Of a DNA stretch of 9,235 bases, positions 5,723 to 9,235 are shown piece after piece. The stretch comes from CANLDA01 sp964021645 (GTDB lineage: Bacteria; Pseudomonadota; Alphaproteobacteria; Rhodobacterales; Rhodobacteraceae): positions 1-9,235 of the forward strand of contig CAXIAD010000094.1 in the NCBI GenBank assembly GCA_964021645.1, written 5' to 3'. Positions within the stretch are counted from its first letter, which is position 1, and the number at the start of each line of letters is the position of its first letter. Under the pieces are notes generated by a model. It did no database searches and was not told the DNA's origin. It worked only from the letters and a program-made list of their open reading frames with translations. The position numbers were made by a program, and so were the translations under genes.

Positions 5723-8581
5723 ATGGCTGAGCTGAAAAACATCGAAGTGCGCGGCGCGCGCGAGCATAATCTAAAGTCGATTGATGTGGATATTCCGCGC
5801 GATCAACTGGTGGTGATCACCGGGCTGTCGGGGTCGGGGAAATCATCGCTGGCGTTTGACACGATCTATGCCGAGGGGCAGCGGCGCTATGTTGAATCGC
5901 TGTCGGCCTATGCGCGGCAATTTTTGGATATGATGGAAAAGCCGGATGTGGATCACATCTCTGGTCTGAGTCCCGCGATTTCGATTGAGCAAAAGACAAC
6001 GAGCAAGAACCCGCGTTCAACCGTGGGGACTGTGACGGAAATTTACGATTATATGCGGCTGTTGTTTGCGCGCGTTGGCACGCCCTATTCGCCAGCGACG
6101 GGCCTGCCGATTGAGGCGCAGCAAGTACAGGATATGGTCGACCGGATCATGGCGTTGGAAGACGGCACGCGGGGCTATCTGTTGGCGCCGATTGTGCGGG
6201 ATCGGAAGGGCGAATATCGCAAGGAATTCCTGGAACTGCGCAAGCAGGGCTTTCAGCGGGTGAAGGTCGATGGGGAGTTTTACGAGCTGGATGAGCCGCC
6301 AACGCTGGATAAGAAATACCGCCATGACATTGATGTGGTGGTGGATCGTTTGGTGGTGCGCGAAGGGTTAGAGACGCGGTTGGCGGATAGTTTGCGCACG
6401 GCGTTGGATTTGGCGGATGGGATTTCTGTGCTGGAGACGGCACCGAGTGAAGGGGAGCCGGAGCGGTTCACGTTCTCGGAGAAATTCGCCTGTCCGGTGA
6501 GCGGGTTCACGATCCCGGAAATTGAGCCACGGTTGTTTTCGTTTAACGCGCCATTTGGGGCGTGCCCGACCTGTGATGGGCTGGGCAAGGAGCTGTTTTT
6601 TGACGAGCGGCTGGTGGTGCCAGACCAGACGTTGAAGATTTATGATGGGGCCTTGGCACCGTGGCGCAAGGGGAAGTCGCCGTATTTCTTGCAGACGATT
6701 GAGGCGATTGCCAAGCATTACGGGTTTGATCGCAGCACGCCGTGGAAGGATCTCGAGCCGCATGTGCAGCAGGTGTTTTTGTACGGATCTGGTGAGCAGG
6801 AAATTGATTTCCGCTATGACGAAGGCGGGCGCGTTTATCAGGTGAGCCGGGTGTTTGAGGGCGTCATTCCGAATATGGAACGGCGGTATCGGGAGACGGA
6901 TTCAAACTGGATTCGGGAAGAATTTGAGCGCTATCAGAACAACCGCCCTTGTGGGGCGTGCCGGGGGCACCGGCTGCGGGCTGAGGCCTTGGCGGTGCAG
7001 ATCGGCAAGCAGCATGTCGGCCATGTGGTCAAGCTGTCGATCCGCGAGGCATTGGCGTGGATCACGGATGTTCCCAACCATCTGACACCCCAACGACAAG
7101 AGATTGCCAAGGCGATTGTGAAGGAAATTCGCGAGCGGCTGGGATTTCTAAATAACGTGGGATTAGAATACCTTACGCTGTCGCGGGCCAGTGGTACGCT
7201 GAGTGGTGGCGAGAGCCAGCGCATCCGTTTGGCGAGCCAGATCGGCTCTGGTCTGACGGGGGTTTTATATGTGTTGGATGAGCCGAGCATCGGGCTGCAT
7301 CAACGTGACAATGACCGGCTTTTGATGACGCTCAAAAACCTGCGCGATCAGGGCAATACTGTGATTGTGGTTGAGCACGACGAAGAGGCGATCCGCGAGG
7401 CGGACTATGTGTTTGATATCGGCCCCGGCGCAGGTGTGCATGGGGGCGAAGTTGTCGCCAAAGGAACACCTGCACAGATCATTGCCGATCCGGCATCGCT
7501 GACGGGGCAGTACCTGAACGGGACACGCGAGATTCCGATCCCAGAGAAACGCCGCAAGGGAAACAAGAAAAAAATTAAGGTCGTCAAAGCGTCGGGCAAC
7601 AATCTGAAAGATGTGACAGCGGAATTTCCATTAGGGCAATTTGTCTGTGTGACAGGTGTGTCTGGTGGCGGAAAATCGACGCTGACAATTGAGACGCTGT
7701 TCAAAACCGCCTCCATGCGATTGAACGGTGCGCGCCAAACGCCAGCGCCCTGTGAGACCATCAAAGGGCTGGAACATCTGGACAAGGTCATCGACATTGA
7801 CCAGCGCGCGATTGGGCGCACGCCGCGATCAAACCCGGCGACCTATACCGGGGCATTCACGCCCATTCGTGATTGGTTTGCGGGCCTGCCCGAGTCTAAA
7901 ACGCGCGGCTATAAGGCGGGACGGTTTAGTTTCAACGTCAAGGGGGGACGCTGCGAGGCCTGCTCTGGTGATGGGTTGATCAAGATCGAAATGCACTTTT
8001 TGCCAGATGTCTATGTGATGTGCGAAACCTGCAAGGGCGCGCGGTATAATCGCGAAACGCTGGAGATCAAATTCAAGGGCAAATCCATCGCTGATGTGCT
8101 GGATATGACGGTTGAGGATGCGCAAAGCTTTTTCAAAGCGGTGCCGAGTATTCGTGACAAGATGGACGCGCTGGCGCGGGTCGGGCTGGGCTATATCAAG
8201 GTGGGTCAGCAGGCAACAACATTGTCAGGTGGTGAGGCGCAGCGGGTCAAGCTGAGCAAAGAGTTGGCCAAACGATCCACCGGGCGCACGCTGTATATTC
8301 TGGATGAGCCGACAACGGGTCTGCATTTTGAAGACGTGCGTAAGCTATTGGAAGTGCTGCATGAATTGGTTGATCAGGGCAACTCTGTTGTGGTGATCGA
8401 GCATAATCTGGACGTGGTGAAGACCGCCGACTGGGTGATTGATATCGGCCCTGAGGGCGGCGATGGCGGCGGTGAGATCGTTGCGGTTGGCCCCCCTGAG
8501 GCCATAGCCGATGAGCCACGCAGCCATACCGGGCGCTATCTAAAAGAGATGCTAGAGGGGCGCCGCGTCGCAGCCGAGTAA
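5723..8581 (+). CDS. uvrA: Excinuclease ABC subunit A (UvrA)
   Basis: UvrA is the dimeric ABC-type ATPase that scans DNA for bulky lesions and loads UvrB in nucleotide excision repair. The 952 residues match the usual ~940-960. In order: first Walker A GLSGSGKS (34-41); first zinc module C257-x2-S260 and C281-x2-C284; first signature LSGGESQR (493-500) and Walker B with D519/E520; second Walker A GVSGGGKS (645-652); second zinc module C744, C747, C767, C770; second signature LSGGEAQR (834-841) and Walker B D861/E862. All ATPase elements are intact. The first zinc module has Ser in place of the second Cys, a change I recall from other alphaproteobacterial UvrA proteins; the second, DNA-interacting module has all four Cys. 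The start at ATG 5723 has GAGGG (5713-5717) at 5 nt. A LexA box lies upstream, so SOS induction is expected. The gene converges with the Hint-domain gene, 36 bp apart. Confidence 0.98.
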   Translation: MAELKNIEVRGAREHNLKSIDVDIPRDQLVVITGLSGSGKSSLAFDTIYAEGQRRYVESLSAYARQFLDMMEKPDVDHISGLSPAISIEQKTTSKNPRSTVGTVTEIYDYMRLLFARVGTPYSPATGLPIEAQQVQDMVDRIMALEDGTRGYLLAPIVRDRKGEYRKEFLELRKQGFQRVKVDGEFYELDEPPTLDKKYRHDIDVVVDRLVVREGLETRLADSLRTALDLADGISVLETAPSEGEPERFTFSEKFACPVSGFTIPEIEPRLFSFNAPFGACPTCDGLGKELFFDERLVVPDQTLKIYDGALAPWRKGKSPYFLQTIEAIAKHYGFDRSTPWKDLEPHVQQVFLYGSGEQEIDFRYDEGGRVYQVSRVFEGVIPNMERRYRETDSNWIREEFERYQNNRPCGACRGHRLRAEALAVQIGKQHVGHVVKLSIREALAWITDVPNHLTPQRQEIAKAIVKEIRERLGFLNNVGLEYLTLSRASGTLSGGESQRIRLASQIGSGLTGVLYVLDEPSIGLHQRDNDRLLMTLKNLRDQGNTVIVVEHDEEAIREADYVFDIGPGAGVHGGEVVAKGTPAQIIADPASLTGQYLNGTREIPIPEKRRKGNKKKIKVVKASGNNLKDVTAEFPLGQFVCVTGVSGGGKSTLTIETLFKTASMRLNGARQTPAPCETIKGLEHLDKVIDIDQRAIGRTPRSNPATYTGAFTPIRDWFAGLPESKTRGYKAGRFSFNVKGGRCEACSGDGLIKIEMHFLPDVYVMCETCKGARYNRETLEIKFKGKSIADVLDMTVEDAQSFFKAVPSIRDKMDALARVGLGYIKVGQQATTLSGGEAQRVKLSKELAKRSTGRTLYILDEPTTGLHFEDVRKLLEVLHELVDQGNSVVVIEHNLDVVKTADWVIDIGPEGGDGGGEIVAVGPPEAIADEPRSHTGRYLKEMLEGRRVAAE

Positions 8582-8613
8582 GGTGGGAACCTTGCCAAGT
8601 TGGCGATATTTTT
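8580..8613. terminator. Weak terminator between convergent uvrA and the Hint gene
   Basis: The uvrA stop overlaps a small hairpin, AAGGT (8580-8584) with ACCTT (8589-8593), followed by the dyad GCCAA/TTGGC (8594-8604) and a T-run (8609-8613). On the plus strand this is hairpin plus U-tract, though the stems are short. The 36-bp gap leaves room for little else. Confidence 0.4.
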
Positions 8614-8617
8614 GGCG

Positions 8618-9235
8618 TTAATGCTGCTGGTGTGCGTTTAGCAAAGCTGCCTCATATGTGCGCAGCGATTGGCGCGCAGCAGCACCGTAGCCTTGGCCGG
8701 TTTTGGCGCAAAGATTTGGTATGATTCTTGCCAATTCTTGTTGGATATTATCATCAAAGCTTTCGGCGGTTTCGGGACCGGGTTGATAGCTTTCGGTGAG
8801 GGCATCATTGGACCAGATGATCTGATGCTCATCAAACAGGATATGGTAGTAGGTGATGTCGTGAATATCATGCGCGGGGCGGATGGTATCATCATTGATA
8901 AGGTCGCGCGCCTTTACCAAAACCTCATCGGAGCCAAAGAGCAGCTCTGCTGTGACGCCCTGAACCAGAACCCGGTGCAGCGGCGAGATCAGCAGATCGC
9001 TTGTGGTGCCAAATGCGCCCTTTTTAATGCGGATCGGGGTGGTGCTGGCATGGGGCTGTGCGGTGCGTTTGCCAATCCAGCGAACCGGTTGCGGGCCATC
9101 GTCATAGGTCATGACCATCATGCCAGCGCGCAGATCCTCAACCGCGATATCGCCGTGATCGGTGCGAATTAGGGTGCCGTGCAAAAAGCAGGGCGCGGTT
9201 TGCACGATCTCGACAAGGGCGGTGTCTGTGTGGCC
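8618..9235 (-). CDS. Hint-domain (Hedgehog/intein-like, Hint_2 type) protein, 3' part
   Basis: On the minus strand the frame is open from the right edge of the window to the TAA at 8618-8620, giving 205 visible residues; the true start is outside. The Hint core begins at visible residue 16 with the catalytic-type Cys in CFLHGTLIRT, followed by GDIAVEDLRAGMMVMTYDDG and PVRWIGKR, then DLLISPLHRVLV with the conserved His (residue 87). This is the layout of the Hint_2 family common in Roseobacter-group bacteria. After the core come YYHILFDEHQIIWSNDALTES and an Arg-rich SLRTYEAALL end, both usual in that family. No intein-like C-terminal His-Asn plus nucleophile junction is visible, so protein splicing is not expected; autocleavage at the Cys is conceivable. 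The family's role is unknown, and members often follow long extracellular or repeat regions, which cannot be checked here. The GTG at 9203-9205 is in frame but lies only four codons before the catalytic Cys and is not a believable start. Confidence 0.82.
   Translation of the reverse strand, partial: GHTDTALVEIVQTAPCFLHGTLIRTDHGDIAVEDLRAGMMVMTYDDGPQPVRWIGKRTAQPHASTTPIRIKKGAFGTTSDLLISPLHRVLVQGVTAELLFGSDEVLVKARDLINDDTIRPAHDIHDITYYHILFDEHQIIWSNDALTESYQPGPETAESFDDNIQQELARIIPNLCAKTGQGYGAAARQSLRTYEAALLNAHQQH

Noticed and set aside
8669..9172. 167-codon plus-strand ORF opposite the Hint gene
   Set aside because: It is the antisense shadow of a recognisable Hint domain, with no family motif and no ribosome binding site.
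9203..9205. GTG as start of the Hint protein
   Set aside because: The frame stays open to the window edge (GHTDTALVEI precedes it) and the GTG sits only four codons before the catalytic Cys; the gene is more likely truncated by the edge.

Overview
The window reads as chromosomal DNA of an alphaproteobacterium, most likely a Rhodobacteraceae/Roseobacter-type organism. The evidence is the style of the proteins (LNWGCIPTK-type lipoamide dehydrogenase, CPVSGFTI-type UvrA, a Hint_2-type protein, an AsmA-like C-terminus) and an alphaproteobacterial SOS operator, GTTC-N7-GTTC, in front of uvrA. The assignment is by recognition, not by a database search. No mobile element, tRNA, rRNA or CRISPR array was seen.

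Layout, left to right. (1) The 3' end of a large AsmA/YhdP-like envelope protein gene, followed 5 bp later by queA (tRNA queuosine synthesis). queA's Shine-Dalgarno lies inside the upstream gene's last codons, so the two are probably co-transcribed. (2) A 190-bp gap with hairpins and a possible promoter, then a YcaD-like major facilitator transporter. (3) A 114-bp gap, then a DUF924-family gene ending in a clear GC-rich hairpin terminator. (4) A stand-alone lpd gene (dihydrolipoamide dehydrogenase, E3) with a strong Shine-Dalgarno. No E1 or E2 gene is next to it. (5) A 377-bp non-coding region rich in operator-like structure. (6) uvrA, the damage-recognition ATPase of nucleotide excision repair. 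(7) On the opposite strand and converging on uvrA, the 3' part of a Hint (Hedgehog/intein-like) domain gene cut by the right edge.

The genes are mostly unlinked housekeeping functions: tRNA modification, transport, central carbon metabolism and DNA repair. They do not form one pathway. The region most worth a second look is the lpd-uvrA gap. It carries a LexA box overlapping a plausible uvrA -10 element, consistent with SOS control. About 140 bp further upstream it also carries an unexplained array of TTTTGTAC elements. Two of these are perfect palindromes whose centres are 22 bp apart, about two helical turns, and they sit just upstream of a second candidate promoter. The cognate regulator cannot be named from sequence alone. 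Other points of note are a Cys-to-Ser substitution in the first zinc module of UvrA and the Hint protein fragment. I see no convincing new multi-gene system in this window.
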